From contig OZ004595.1 in assembly GCA_963924555.1 (NCBI GenBank), forward strand, positions 124,001 to 188,000: a stretch of DNA of 64,000 nucleotides, written 5' to 3'. How positions within the stretch are numbered: the first letter of the stretch is position 1; each line of letters opens with the position of its first letter. The stretch is from Crambe crambe. Lineage: Eukaryota > Porifera > Demospongiae > Poecilosclerida > Crambeidae. The notes under the pieces are model-generated. The model was not told the origin of the DNA and made no database searches. It saw only the letters and a program-made list of their open reading frames with translations. Both the position numbers and the translations under genes were made by a program. This document shows positions 1-11,700 of this stretch, piece after piece.

Positions 1-667
1 TGAGTTTTTCCTGGGTGAGTGCCACATCCTTAGGACCTTTCACCAATTCTTTGTTTAGTTTCTTCTCCTTCTCTTCACAAGTAGCCTACAGATATCAACT
101 GAATTAACAAGCTAAGGTGGATAGGAAAAAATTCTTACCAAGTACTTCCTGGCATTATCCAGTTTCTTCTCCATGGCTAAAATGTTTTCGTACACTCTTT
201 TATATTCTTTCAGTGCAACTGTGGCAATATAACCAGCCCCCTCTCTGAATAATGGCCAAAACATTGTTCACCTGTGACCTACCAATGTATTCACGTTGTG
301 CCTCCACCCACATTAAGTTGAGGTCATGTATTTGGTGCAGGACATCTTGCAAGGCTGGATTTTCTTCGACCTGGGACCACCTCTCCAGTCTCTGGGAGGA
401 TGATGTTTGCATACTCAGCAGGTCCTTAAAACGTTTACGTGTGCTGCTCTGGTCCGAGATGAGCAGCTTAAGGTGAGTGTGGCCACTTCCCAAGGAACGT
501 AGCCTCACACCACTCCTGTACCAAAAGATGATGAATAGAATCAGAAGGAAAGTATGAGTTACATAGACCAGGATTATATTAGAGCTTGATGATCAAGCCT
601 GAGTGATGGTACTCTGGCATATTGATAAGTAGGCCTACCTTCTCAGAGCAGCGGAAGCTTTACTCAT
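1..667 (-). CDS. Partial coiled-coil protein, possibly BAR-like (5' end of gene)
   Basis: Four exons can be joined in frame: 667-639, 515-279, 244-139 and 85 to beyond the window edge. The protein starts MSKASAALRR and is cut off after about 125 residues. Most of it is charged and predicted helical (for example LKEYKRVYENILAMEKKLD, then EEKEKKLNKEL), like the arms of a BAR or F-BAR membrane-bending domain or another long coiled coil. I do not recognise the family, and the BAR suggestion rests on helix character only. The second donor has two candidates; the one after GGTAG keeps frame with the next exon. It is divergent from the A1CF-like gene, with 226 bases between start codons. Confidence 0.6.
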
Positions 668-893
668 GGCGGTGATTAGATTCGGCTTACTCTTTCTTCT
701 GTCTCTAATAACGATCGCGTCTTTGGTTGAACCCCGCCCACAAAAAGAGGTCAAAGTTCAGCTGACCAAACTGCGCATGCGCGTGTATCGGCGCGTGCGC
801 GTATATCGCATGGCTATTTGCTTTGAATTGCCGCCAGTTGTGCGGTACAAAATGGAGCAGATGCTTCCATGAATCAGTGTGGAAAGCAAGGTG
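668..893. promoter_or_regulatory. Shared divergent promoter with NRF1-like and GC-box sites
   Basis: This spacer separates two start codons that face away from each other. It holds a perfect palindromic NRF1-type site, TGCGCATGCGC, at 772-782, and a GC box, CCCCGCCC, at 732-739. There is no TATA box. A short upstream reading frame (852-872, seven codons including the stop) precedes the A1CF-like start at 894. NRF1 sites are typical of animal housekeeping divergent promoters; use here is inferred. Confidence 0.55.
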
Positions 894-3800
894 ATGGATG
901 AATCGGGTCAGGGTGTCGCTGGCTTTAGCAGCCCAGGGAGCGTGGATATATCTCTAGATGGTACGGAGCTATCTTCAGGCCCTCTCTGCGACACCAGCTG
1001 CAACCAATCTCTGGAGCTGACTGCAGCAGCCAGTGCAAATACCAGTTCCGACAGCGGTGTGGTGCACAGTCCCGACTCCCACATCCCCAGAACTGAGGTT
1101 CTCTCCCCGGATCAATGCGGCAGCGATCTATCCAGGTATGTCAAAGCAGGCAAGGGAGTGGTGTGTTGTGATAATGGGACAGACTGGTGGTTCTACTCAA
1201 TTGCATGATCTGTAGTATAGGTCTATCAGTCTCCTCCTGCTTCCCTTCAGTTTTCAGGCCAACCAAAAACAGGTTCCCATAGCTCAACTGCTCAGCAGGA
1301 CAGGGTACAGCATTGTGCAGGCCAATGGACAACGGAGGTATGGGCCACCACCTGACTGGAAGGAACCTGCACCTCAGAGAGGCTGTGAAGTATTTGTAGG
1401 CAAGATCCCACGAGACTGCTTTGAAGATGAGCTGGTGCCAGTGTTTGAGAAGATAGGAAAGATCTATGAGATGCGGTTGATGTTGGATCATTACACCGGA
1501 TTGAACAGAGGCTACTGCTTTGTTGTATTCAGTGCAGCAGGAGAGGCAAAAGAGTGTGTCAGACAGTTGAACAACTTTGAAATTCGCAAAGGCAGGACTC
1601 TGGGAATTTGCATGAGTGTTGATAACTGCAGACTCTTTGTCGGTGGCATTCCTAAGAAGGTAAGAAAAAAGTCGTACTTATTGGTAGAAGAATGGAAGTC
1701 ATTACCACCCAAATAACAATGCATGCACAGGTTACCAAAGAGGACATTTTGATGGAAATGCAGAAGGTAACAGAAGGAGTGATGGATGTTATCGTGTATC
1801 CTTCTGCCTCTGACAAGACCAAGAATAGAGGTTTTGCCTTTGTGGAATATGATAGCCATCGCTCTGCAGCTATGGCACGTCGCAAGCTGATGAATGGGAG
1901 AGTGGATCTATGGGGACATAACATTGCTGTGGACTGGGCTGAGCCCGAGTTGGAGGTTGATGAAGAAATCATGGCTCAAGTATATTTGTTGCATGTTAGA
2001 TAGTTGGTGGAGGAAGATCCAATGTTATTGATGCAAAAGAGATGACTTATTGCATGCAGAGCTGTAGTTATTATGGAGAAGGCCACTGTTGTTGTAGATA
2101 CTTGTAATAATAGGAGTTCCTTGGAAAAATCAAACGTAGTTGTTTCTGACCTTGTTTTAATTGATAGCTACAGAAGGTTTATAGTAGTTGGAGGTTAGCT
2201 AATTTGATGATAATCAGTTTACAATGTTTGACAGTGCCCAGCATCATTAGTTATTGCAGCCTAGTAATTTTTTCTCTCTGATGGAATGCAGGTGAAGGTG
2301 CTGTATGTCCGGAATTTGATGCTGGGCACAACTGAGGCGCAGATCCTGGATGGATTTTCGGTGTATGGACTGGTGGAGCGTGTCAAGAAGATTAAGGATT
2401 ATGCTTTTGTGCACTTTCAGAGCAGAGAAGATGCACACAAAGCCATGGAGGCACTGAATGGTAAGCTCTGATTTTCCTGAAAGTATAAATCACATTCTGT
2501 GGGTTTTTATTTTATTAAAGGGAGTATTTTAGATGGGGCGCAGATAGAGGTCACATTGGCAAAGCCTGTGGACAAAGATACTTACTTGCGTAGTCCCAAG
2601 CTGAATAGGTCCTTCACCATGCCAGCACCCGCTTTTTACTTGCCAGTGGATCAGTATGGCTACATGCCCCTCTATCCCAGCTACATCACTCCACCTTCCA
2701 AGTAAGTCTTGTCCTGCCTCTACAGTGAAATGATATGTTCTTTATTACTAACTCCTCCTCTAGTATTTTGTTTATTAACCTCCATGATAATAATAATAAT
2801 AAGTCAAACTTGACTTAATTCTTCCTCTTTGTCCTGACAGATACATGCTTAGGAACAGCATGGGTGCCTGTGCTGTGATGCAGCTGCCTCGATCTCCTGC
2901 TGCTACCCGTACTCTTACCCCTGGGGGGCTACGTGCTGGAGGAGGTATCTTCTATCCCATTGCATTTGGAAACCCCGCCCCTCGTCTTGTCTACCCCACC
3001 AGTCCCATCCGACCTGCTGCGATCCCCTATTACCCCACCCCTTCTCCTCCTCATGCTCAACAGACATATTACGACCAGCAGTCTATGGGCATTGCAAAAC
3101 GCTCCTCATCAGAACAGGTATGTGGTCTGGTGGGTGTGGATGTGGCCACTCATTTCCGGGACCACCTGCATATAGCATGAAGTGGTTTTCCCAATGCAGG
3201 AGGTTGTAAGTCTGCCTGCTGCTAATGCTATGATGGACCATGCCAACACCTCAGCAGCAGCCCCTGTGAAATCCTCAAAGTCACCTTCACTGGTAGGTGC
3301 TTATTTGGGGACTATAGGGAATGGCTCTTTGGCCATTTCTCTTCCTGTAGTTGCTAGAGGAGATTTGCCACAAGAACAACTGGGGTGGTCCCATCTACTC
3401 CCTGCATTCATCAACCAGCACAGTCTCTGGAGAACCAGACACTCTCTTCCTATATAAGATCACCATTGTTGGCATAGGGATGACCTATATTCCCTCAAAA
3501 CTTAGCCGTAACCTGGCAGAGGCGAGAGATATCTCCGCTGAACATGCCCTCATAAACCTAGGCTATCCCACTGAAGGTAATGAGCTTGAATTTTCAAGTG
3601 TTGTGGTAAGAGTATAGGACTTTAGTGGCAGCTAAAAATAACCATTGACCGGAATTGTGGTGTTGTACTAGACTTCAAAGTGAATATCGAGTGAGAATAC
3701 TTTTGCTGAAGAAAGGATGCACTGTGTGTGTAAAATAGACAGTGATAATTATTTCAATGACACTTGCGAGTGAAATAGCCACCTCTGGTGAAAGTGAAAA

Positions 3801-4136
3801 GTGAACTTTCCACACTGTACTGGTTATAATTTCTCTAATAAGCAACCACTGTGGTCCATTACAAATTGTTGATTCATCACAGGAGGAGTCTTCACTAACC
3901 CCAGAGCACCTCTCCAGTTCACAGAACCTTCTCCAATCTGCACTCCAGGCTTTGTGGCCCTTCCCAGCACCCCGGGGAAACCTGTCTCCTGGACAGCGGC
4001 AGCAGCTTACAGCCCTGCAGCAGCAGCTCCCGAACATGCCACAGGCACTACAACCCTCTATGCTCCTTCCTACTCTGAGAGTCCATATCCACCAATGCAA
4101 GCTTATTCTCCCGAGTTCTACCAGCAAGGCTTCTAG
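894..4136 (+). CDS. A1CF/RBM46/RBM47-family RNA-binding protein (three RRMs plus dsRBD-like C-terminus)
   Basis: Nine exons (894-1135, 1251-1659, 1731-1979, 2292-2460, 2521-2701, 2841-3117, 3200-3292, 3351-3576, 3883-4136) join to 699 residues. A family signature ([19 protein letters not shown]) precedes RRM1 ([20 protein letters not shown]), RRM2 ([22 protein letters not shown], then [13 protein letters not shown]) and RRM3 ([19 protein letters not shown]). After a Pro/Tyr-rich linker comes the double-stranded-RNA-binding-like module of A1CF ([27 protein letters not shown]). Vertebrate members act in mRNA editing, splicing, stability and germ-cell RNA control; APOBEC1 is a vertebrate enzyme, so editing is unlikely here. 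The first in-frame ATG is 894. A single gene of this type would be the counterpart of the vertebrate paralogues, so no one symbol fits. Family assignment is firm. Confidence 0.93.
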
Positions 4137-4828
4137 CCTTATGGGAGAGGACAGGGCACAGGTGGTCTTAAATATCATACAGATTACTTTACTAGTTTTC
4201 CATTTATTTTTCTTTCTGTGGTTGAATCACTACTTTCATTTTTTTTTTCTTCTTCCCCTTTTCTTCTTCCCTGCTTTCAAGTTTGACGGCATTTAGGAGT
4301 AATATTAATATTTGGCTGGTGGGGGCTATATCCCATGTCATGTCAATGCAGACTCTTTTATCACTTTCAAAATTCAACCAGCCAGCCTCCGTTTCAGTTC
4401 TACTTTGATGGGACACCTTCCAGTTATACATGTCCATTAACTGACCATCTTCTTCACAAGTTCTGTCATTTCAAGTTTTCTTTCCCCACCTTAATGTAAT
4501 GTATTGTTCTCTGCAATCCAATTTGGACTTTGTCGTGTTTTTGGTGACATTTTAGCAGTCTCTGTGTTTAATTATTTTAAGTTTTACTGTTACTCTTATC
4601 ATGTTTGGCATATTTTTTGTGTTGTGTATTTCACATTGCGTGCTTGCACGCTACAAAAATAACTTTTTATTATTGCCTGCTGAATTGGGTGGTTGGTACA
4701 TATAGTTGTATGGTGCATGGGCAACATGATGGAGAGTGATTTGGTGCAAAAATAAAAATGATAATTACCTGCTGAATTGGGTGGTTGGCACATATGACAA
4801 TGAACGAGTGATTTGGTGCAGATATAGA
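4137..4828. other. 3' flank between convergent genes, with a twice-repeated 92-base unit
   Basis: No gene is visible here. It holds the 3' UTR of the A1CF-like gene and ends at the stop codon of the minus-strand gene. A sequence beginning cctgctgaattgggtggttgg occurs at about 4676 and again at about 4768. The spacing is 92 bases, and each copy is followed by a shared agtgatttggtgca segment, so this is a small tandem duplication reaching to about 4850. A canonical AATAAA at 4751-4756 could serve the plus-strand gene. Confidence 0.6.
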
Positions 4829-6533
4829 TCAGTAGAGTTTGTGTGGGAACATGCGTGGTCTGGTGGGTGTGAGGGTCCAGTCTGGTGATGACGATATTGG
4901 ATCGTGAGACAATGCAGTCAGCAATGGTGGAGGAGGAGGAGGAGGGGCTGGGATATTGTCCATCGTGTCCAGGAAATCCTTAGGTTGAGGGGTGTGGTCT
5001 GAATCTGGGGAGATTTGAGCCTGGTCGTTGATGTTGAGTGCACTAGTATTCACTTCCAAGTTTAAAGCAACAACATCTGACACTCCTGCAGAGTTGATGC
5101 TTGGCAACGTGAACAGGCTAGGTTCATCTACTCTCAAAAGACTTGATCCTCCTGTGTCTACTTCTGAGAACCTATAATCATTAATAATGCCTCTCTGATC
5201 AGTGGTATACTATTCATCACTTACTTAGCCAGTTCAAAGTGATCAATCAAGGGGAGGATCAGGTTGGGACCAGAACCAGAGAAATAGCCAACCAACCCCT
5301 CATAACCAAACGGATTACTGAAACAATGACTCATGCATTTAATTATTCCACTGAAGTTAGTTCTAACATACCTCTGTTTCAACACCTTTTTCAGCTCTGC
5401 CTTGATATTCTCAAGGTAATTTGAGCGAGGGAAGATGACATCCACTTGTAAACCCTCCACGAGACGTTGGCTTATCTCCTCAAGGGGGACTGAAGACACC
5501 TCTGCACCTTTCACTGGAGGAGAATGCTCCATGTCTGTCCTGGAGGTAGTGAAGAAAAGTTATTCTATGGGAAGAACCATTATATTGTAGCCAGCTGATT
5601 GCCATGGCAATAAGGCTACCTCAATAAATATTTGGAACCGTACAAGTCGGTTCATTAGAATGATTATAGTGGCTTCAATATTTGTCATCGTAATGTAACT
5701 CTACACCACTGTTTCAGCTTATTAAAATCCGTAAAGGAGCTCAGCAACGTAGAGATTGTTAATAACTTACTCTGATGAACTGGAGCTTAAACCATCTCTA
5801 GGCACTGGTGGCCTGACCTTGCCCGAGAGGGAGGGAGGAGCCTGAGCCACTATAGGGGAACTGTTCCTCCCCAAAACTCTCTGCAAGTCACAACGAAGCT
5901 GCTGGTTCTTGGGGGGAAGCCCCTCAACATTAGCCTGCAACTCTCCCAATACTTTTCCTATAGTTATATATATTGTACATGTACATAACTTAACTTCCAC
6001 TACAGAACAGCTCCACACATACTGGAAGTGACTGTCTCAGACACTTTAGCCTTTGAACTCTGCAAACTTCTGAGCCGGTTAGTGGAGAAGATTGGGTTCT
6101 TGGACTTGGTGAGCCCGACCACAGCAGGGATGGCCGTGAGCCTATTCTCCTGGTTGCTCAGCTACATGCATGCAGATAGGTAAATTGCTACAAGCCCAGA
6201 ACAAGCCTTTGCATCCGGCTGGAATGCATGCAATGTACTTACTCCCTTCTGTTGTCTTGGCTTCATCACAGACACACTGTTCAGCTGAGCACTGTCCTTC
6301 TGTCTTTTGGCACTTGGCTATGAAGAGAAAGATATTATTGCCAGCACTGATGCAGTGATGGAGTTTCTAACCCTTGACTTGGTCCTTGAGACCCCGCATA
6401 ACTCCCTCTTCTTCACCTTTGCTTTAGCCTTGGGCAAATTCGCCTTGGTAAACTTCTCTCCAGCTTTATCTAATAATGTCAATATTCATAGATTGTGAAG
6501 GAACAACTGACCACAAACTAACCACTCACCCAT
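4829..6533 (-). CDS. Unrecognised 368-residue protein with basic N-terminus and Pro-rich tail
   Basis: Eight exons (6533-6530, 6469-6372, 6317-6243, 6161-6023, 5957-5771, 5539-5372, 5317-5225, 5171-4829) join in frame to 368 residues. The first coding exon is only ATG plus one base. The N-terminal third is Lys/Arg-rich (KAKAKVKKREL, PSAKRQKDS), which suggests nuclear or nucleic-acid-associated protein. A short amphipathic stretch follows (VLGELQANVEGLPPKNQQL), then an acidic/hydrophobic region ending KAELKKVLKQR, then the motif NPFGYEGLVGYFSG, then a disordered C-terminus with seven consecutive prolines. I do not recognise the family. The FGYEGL motif recalls the FGF motif of sororin, but nothing else matches, so I give no function. 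It diverges from the large-Rab gene. Confidence 0.7.
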
Positions 6534-6809
6534 TACATGCAGTTATTTCACGCACAGCTGCGTTAGGAGCACAATATAAATTTTAGCGCGCGTACTTCTG
6601 CGGTCAATGAGCTCTTTGACTTCGAAAGTGAAGCAGAGCTGAAGGCATTAAGTAGGGAGAAAGTGTGTACTAGAGTATTGGAGAAACTTACACAAATATC
6701 GATCAAGGTAGGGTCTAGTTGCTTAAGCTATGGGCTAGCTAGCTAGCCCATGTAGCCCTGGTGATATAGCTACCTCTTTATCATGTATCTATGCAGTTTT
6801 GCAGAAGAG
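6534..6809. promoter_or_regulatory. Divergent promoter and 5' non-coding exon of the large-Rab gene
   Basis: The spacer between the unrecognised minus gene and the plus large-Rab gene contains an AT-rich ATATAAAT near 6578 followed by a CG-rich gcgcgcg. A likely 5' exon ends AAG|GTAGGG at about 6707 and joins an acceptor at 6796. One frame of this exon is open but has no ATG. The only ATG (near 6606) opens a frame that stops after about 12 codons, so the exon is best read as 5' UTR carrying a short upstream frame. Confidence 0.45.
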
Positions 6810-8713
6810 ATGTATCATCATAGATCAAGAACCACAAGTGTGGACAGTATGGGGAGTCCTACTCAGCCAGAGCTCCATGAGAGAAGCATGAGTCTTGGAT
6901 CTATTCGTCCTTCACTGGTCTGGCTCTTCAACCACATACGACAGGAAGATAGTGCCAGTCTATCCAAAGAGGACCTGCGTAAATTCCTAGGCTCACAGGT
7001 GGATTCTGTCCAGTTGGATCAGGCTTTTGAAAACCTAGATGTTGATGGCGATGGGGAAATCTCATTAGAAGAGTTTATAGCAGGATTTGCACGTTTTTGG
7101 AAGGAGGCTCCCCATGCTAAGGACAATCAGTTCTCTCTCTCTCCATCTCACTTACTGCCTGTACAGAAACGGGTGTCAGAGGAACAGTATGAGTATGGTG
7201 GGGAGGAGTATTCCAAGTCCACTGGTCCATCTGAACACTTTCAAAAGACGCTGTCTGCATTGTCGTCGCACAATAAGTAAGGTAGTGGGTGGGAGGGAGG
7301 GAGGCAAGGATGTAGGTACTGGTGTTAGATGCAACAGGTTTTCTTTAAACCCCCACAGTGTTGCTGTTATGATGTTATTGGTGGATGTTGTTGTTAAGAT
7401 GTTATTGGTGGATCTTTCTGTATGTTTGACCCAATCCTTATGATAGGTTCTGAGATTGAACCCCCATATCTTCTATAGAAAGTCATTTGAGAGTTGTTGC
7501 TCTGATTAGCTCTTTTATGATAGCATAATCTGGTATGATAGTAGAAGATGAGTAGTTTAATTGGAAAAGGAAACTGATATTTGTGTGTGCCACTGTACTG
7601 TGTGTAGGAACAGTATGGAACACTTATGGCAGTCCTTGAAGGAAGCCAACCCTGAGTTGCTCACCGATTTTGAGGATTTTGTGGCAGAGGTGGCATCAGA
7701 AGTGGAAGGAGCCCAGAGAGCATTGGAGTGAGTGAAATAACGAAGGGAGAGCCCTTAATTTCCAAGTAAAAGTGAAAGTGGCCGACTTTCCTGAAAGGAG
7801 GATACTGCATGTGGAAGGGAAAACACTAACTAAATACGGAGCCTTTACAAATTAAATTGTATGCACCATTGCCTATTAGTTAGATAGGAAATTGTTAGTA
7901 CATTGTGTCTATGAGGTCAGTGGTATTATGGCTAAGGGCACTGTCTGTGGCTCAATATTTTTATTGTTGCTTGCCTGTAGCAACCAGAGAAGAGCAAATA
8001 AACGAGAGGCGATTGAACTTGACAATGAAATAGAAAGTCGACTCAGTGCAGCTCAAACCACACTTCATATCCAGGTGTGTTGTAGGGAGAAAGGTTGTCA
8101 GTGTCATGTGATGTTTATATCATGTGATGTTTATATCATGTAGACCAGTTTAGTCAGACAAGAAGAAAAGACCAAATTGGAGAGGAGGTTGATTGCAAAA
8201 GAGGCAGAACTCTTTACCGTCAGAAATCAGCTGGAAGAGGTGAGAACTCTTTTACTTATCAGGTGTGACTTGGCAACTGGGTGTTAACCAAGTAAAACAA
8301 TCCATTATTAAAGGATAAGACTTGTATGGCTCCAGCAACATGAACCTAAAAGCCCATCTACACTCTTAGTACTACTACTGATGCCAATCAAGTTCTTCAG
8401 ATGATCCACTTTAGTATCTGCCCCATGCATGTGTGTATATGTGAACGTTTGTTTTGCATGCCATGCCATGTGTATGGACCTGTTCTTGTACATATTGTGT
8501 GGAGTCAAAAAGGTGTGTTGGTGAAGTCCATCTGTTAGTTTGTTTTTGTGTGTGTGTGTGTTTGCGTGGTGGTGGTCTTGTCCACCCTATATATGTATAG
8601 CTTGGGGCCAGGCTTGATGTGTGCGCCCGTTTTGCCCTCCAGTTGGAGACGGAGATTGTTGAGACTCACATGAACCGCTCAGAGTTGGAGCAGCAGTGTC
8701 AAGACCTCTGGAA

Positions 8714-8758
<45 letters not shown>

Positions 8759-11700
8759 TAAACTACATATGTGTGTAGGAGAAGCAAGAGTTGGAGGAAA
8801 GACTTGAGGAGTCCGAGCGCAAACTGAAGGAGAAGGAAGCCAACTCGCGGCTACAAGCAGTGCAAGAACTCAAAGAACAGGAGCAGTAAGCAGAAACACT
8901 AACACTAATATGGGCATAACATTATATTGAACTGTCCCTCACTTACACTTTGTGCCCAAGCAAATGGGAAGGTTTTGTACACTCTTGATGAAGAGATAGG
9001 TTCTGTTCGCACTCAATGAGTCCAGCCATTTACAAATGGAATGAAATTGAAACCTATCATATCACAAAAATAAATATTTTTGTTTGCAGACGTCAAAGTA
9101 GCCAAGAGTCGGAGTTGCAGCAGCATAAGAAGGCCTATGAAGAGGAAATCGCTAAACTCAAGTGGGTCAACATGGTATATTTAAACCCCACCCACTAATC
9201 TGAATAATAATAGGAAGCAACTTGAAGTATATGGCAAAATGGGGAAGTTGAATGAAGATGAAGAAGTGGAGGTACTGATGCAGAGGGGTGTGGCACATCC
9301 TGATCTGCTGGTGACCACTCACTCTTATCCGACTGATAAAGACTCTCTTATGGAGGAGATTGCACAGAAGGAGGGTATGGCTTCCCCTCTACTTCGCAGG
9401 GAACACGTACTACAGCCCAGTCCTTTCCTCCGCTCGACTCGTTCTGGCAGTTTTATCAGGAAGAAGAAGAAGAAACCTAGCAACCTCAAGAGCAATGCTG
9501 TCCTTAGTCTCAGCCTGCCCAACTTGGCTGATGTTGATGAACTGGAGTCTCCTTTACCCAACACCAATAGATTTTCTGTCATCATCCCCTCCTCATATGA
9601 CAAGTTAGTCTTCCCCCCTCCCAGTCTTCCTCCTCACATGCACTTCACATGCTCCTCACATGCATGGCCCTTCCCCAGTCATCCTCACATGCAACTCACA
9701 TGTATGCCTCACATGCCCTCCCAGTCATCCTCACATGCTCAGTTGTCTCTTCCCAGTCATCCTCACACGCAACTCACATGTATACATGGTGTCTCCTCAC
9801 ATGCCCTCCCAGTCATCCTCACATGCTACTCGCATGCTTCTCACATGCTCCTCACATGTCTTCACTCTGATTCTTTATCTACCCCTTCATAATATAATTA
9901 TTATGCTCCCCTTATAGTGATGAAAGTGCAAGTCCTGCTGTGGAAGTGAGAGATGAAGAAGGTAGTCGGAATGGTTCAGAGGCTGACAGTACCAGAGTAT
10001 CCTCCAGCCCATCACACTCTGAAGAAGAAAAAGAAGATTCAGAAGATTCTTTTCTCCTCAGCTGTAAGGTAAGCACTTTCTTCTAGGATTCGTCCAAAGG
10101 TGTGCTACTTGTATCCAACTGCTGCTATTCGAATCATCACTTAAATCTCTAAGAGTTCTTGTCCTTCACTAAATATAGTGTAAAATTAGTCTCTTCTTTT
10201 CCTTCCCTTCGTCTCGGTACGGTACCATTCTTTCTTTTTTCCTTTCTTTATTCCCCAAGGCTTCTTTCCACCAAGGATTGTGTAGATGGGATGTGGATTG
10301 GAAAATGTGAATAGAGAAGATTAATACTGGTCAATCAGATTCCATCAGATTCCAGTGATGATCAAATTAATAGCGTGAATTAAACAAATTGTATCCTATC
10401 AAGTTTCAGTACTGGATTAGTGATCTCACACAGGATTTTATGTTCTGTTCTTTCCTGGGCACACAGGATTTTGTGTTCTAGGAAGTTCCATAACTTCAGT
10501 CAGCTGCAGGGGAAGTGAAGGGAGCTACATGAAGTCACATCCTTTCATATACACGACAGTTTTGGCACTTTTCCACAAAAGTTCATAGTGCATTTTTCTT
10601 ACCAGGCGGAGCTGGACCTTTATTATTAAATAGACCACCAGTGCAGCTGGAACTAGCTAGGTAGCTTAGCTGTTCAGTACTGGAATGTCTCGATCTCGAG
10701 AAAACAGCTATATTCATTACTCGCGTCGAGTTAAGGCTAGTAGAGAGGATGGGGCTGTGTCTAAGAAGAATTCTAAGCTGGATCGACGAAAAAAGCCAGA
10801 GCAGCCCGAAGATGGCTTAGTAAAGAACCGAGATAGCAGAACCGGAGAGGCAGTGGACAGGGCGAAAGTAGGCGTGTAGCAGCTAATTGGCACAATGACC
10901 GTAGCTATGCAATAATGAGTGATGATAATTATTAGTAGTATTTATTTTTATTATGCAGCCCCTGGAGTTCATAGAAATGTTGACTACTAAGCCGGACTAC
11001 ATTTTCAAAATTCTGGTGGTTGGCAATTCCTATGTTGGAAAATCCAGTTTTCTCCTTCGTCTGTGTAACAACACGTTCTCCCAGCGTTACTCGACCACTA
11101 TAGGCAAGTAACTATATAAAGTCACTGCTGAATGTTGGCTTCCTTGTGTACATAGTCGAGTGTACAGTAGGCTTATGTTAAGTGTGTGTTATGCGCCTAG
11201 TGTTAAGTGCTTCTCTGCCATTTGTATATGCAACAGACTGCAATTTACTTGGCAGATGTGAAGAGTGATCAATGGAAAATTTTGACAATATTTGCTCTGT
11301 TACACACATTCTTAATAGGTGTGGATTTTTATAGCAAGGCTCTAAATTTAGACGACAAGGTGGTATCATTACAGCTATGGGACACAGCTGGACAGGAGCG
11401 ATTTCAGTCTGTGACTAAGGCCTACTACCGTGGAGCTCAGGGGGTCATCCTCATGTACGACATTAGCCAAGAAGAGTCTTTCATCGCAGTAAAGGCTTGG
11501 ATCAATTCTATACAGGTACATGAGTCTAATGGGGCAATCCGTACTTAGAGAGTACATCTCCAAGACAACTCTCATCATTAATATTATAGGGGAAGGAATT
11601 GTGGGAAAGTCTAGTCACTGCCTGTACCTTTGGACACGTCATTCTAGAACTTTGCTCTATCGAGATTTAGTAGAATTCTTGTTCTAGCAGGTGTTGCATA

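Noticed and set aside
6600-6707. Coding use of the 5' exon of the large-Rab gene (an open frame with acidic residues)
   Set aside because: There is no ATG in that frame and it does not join exon 2 in phase; the only ATG stops within about 12 codons. It is treated as 5' UTR.
9239-9892. 217-codon open frame continuing past 9603
   Set aside because: Only 9239-9603 is coding. The rest is the CTCACATG minisatellite intron, and a donor at 9603 with acceptor at 9917 restores the protein.
10061-10086. Possible end of a separate EF-hand/coiled-coil gene, because reading through the donor at 10068 meets TAG within 6 codons
   Set aside because: A clean GTAAGC donor, phase match to the Rab exon and the 2,214-base total (divisible by three) favour one large-Rab gene. 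The stop is intronic.
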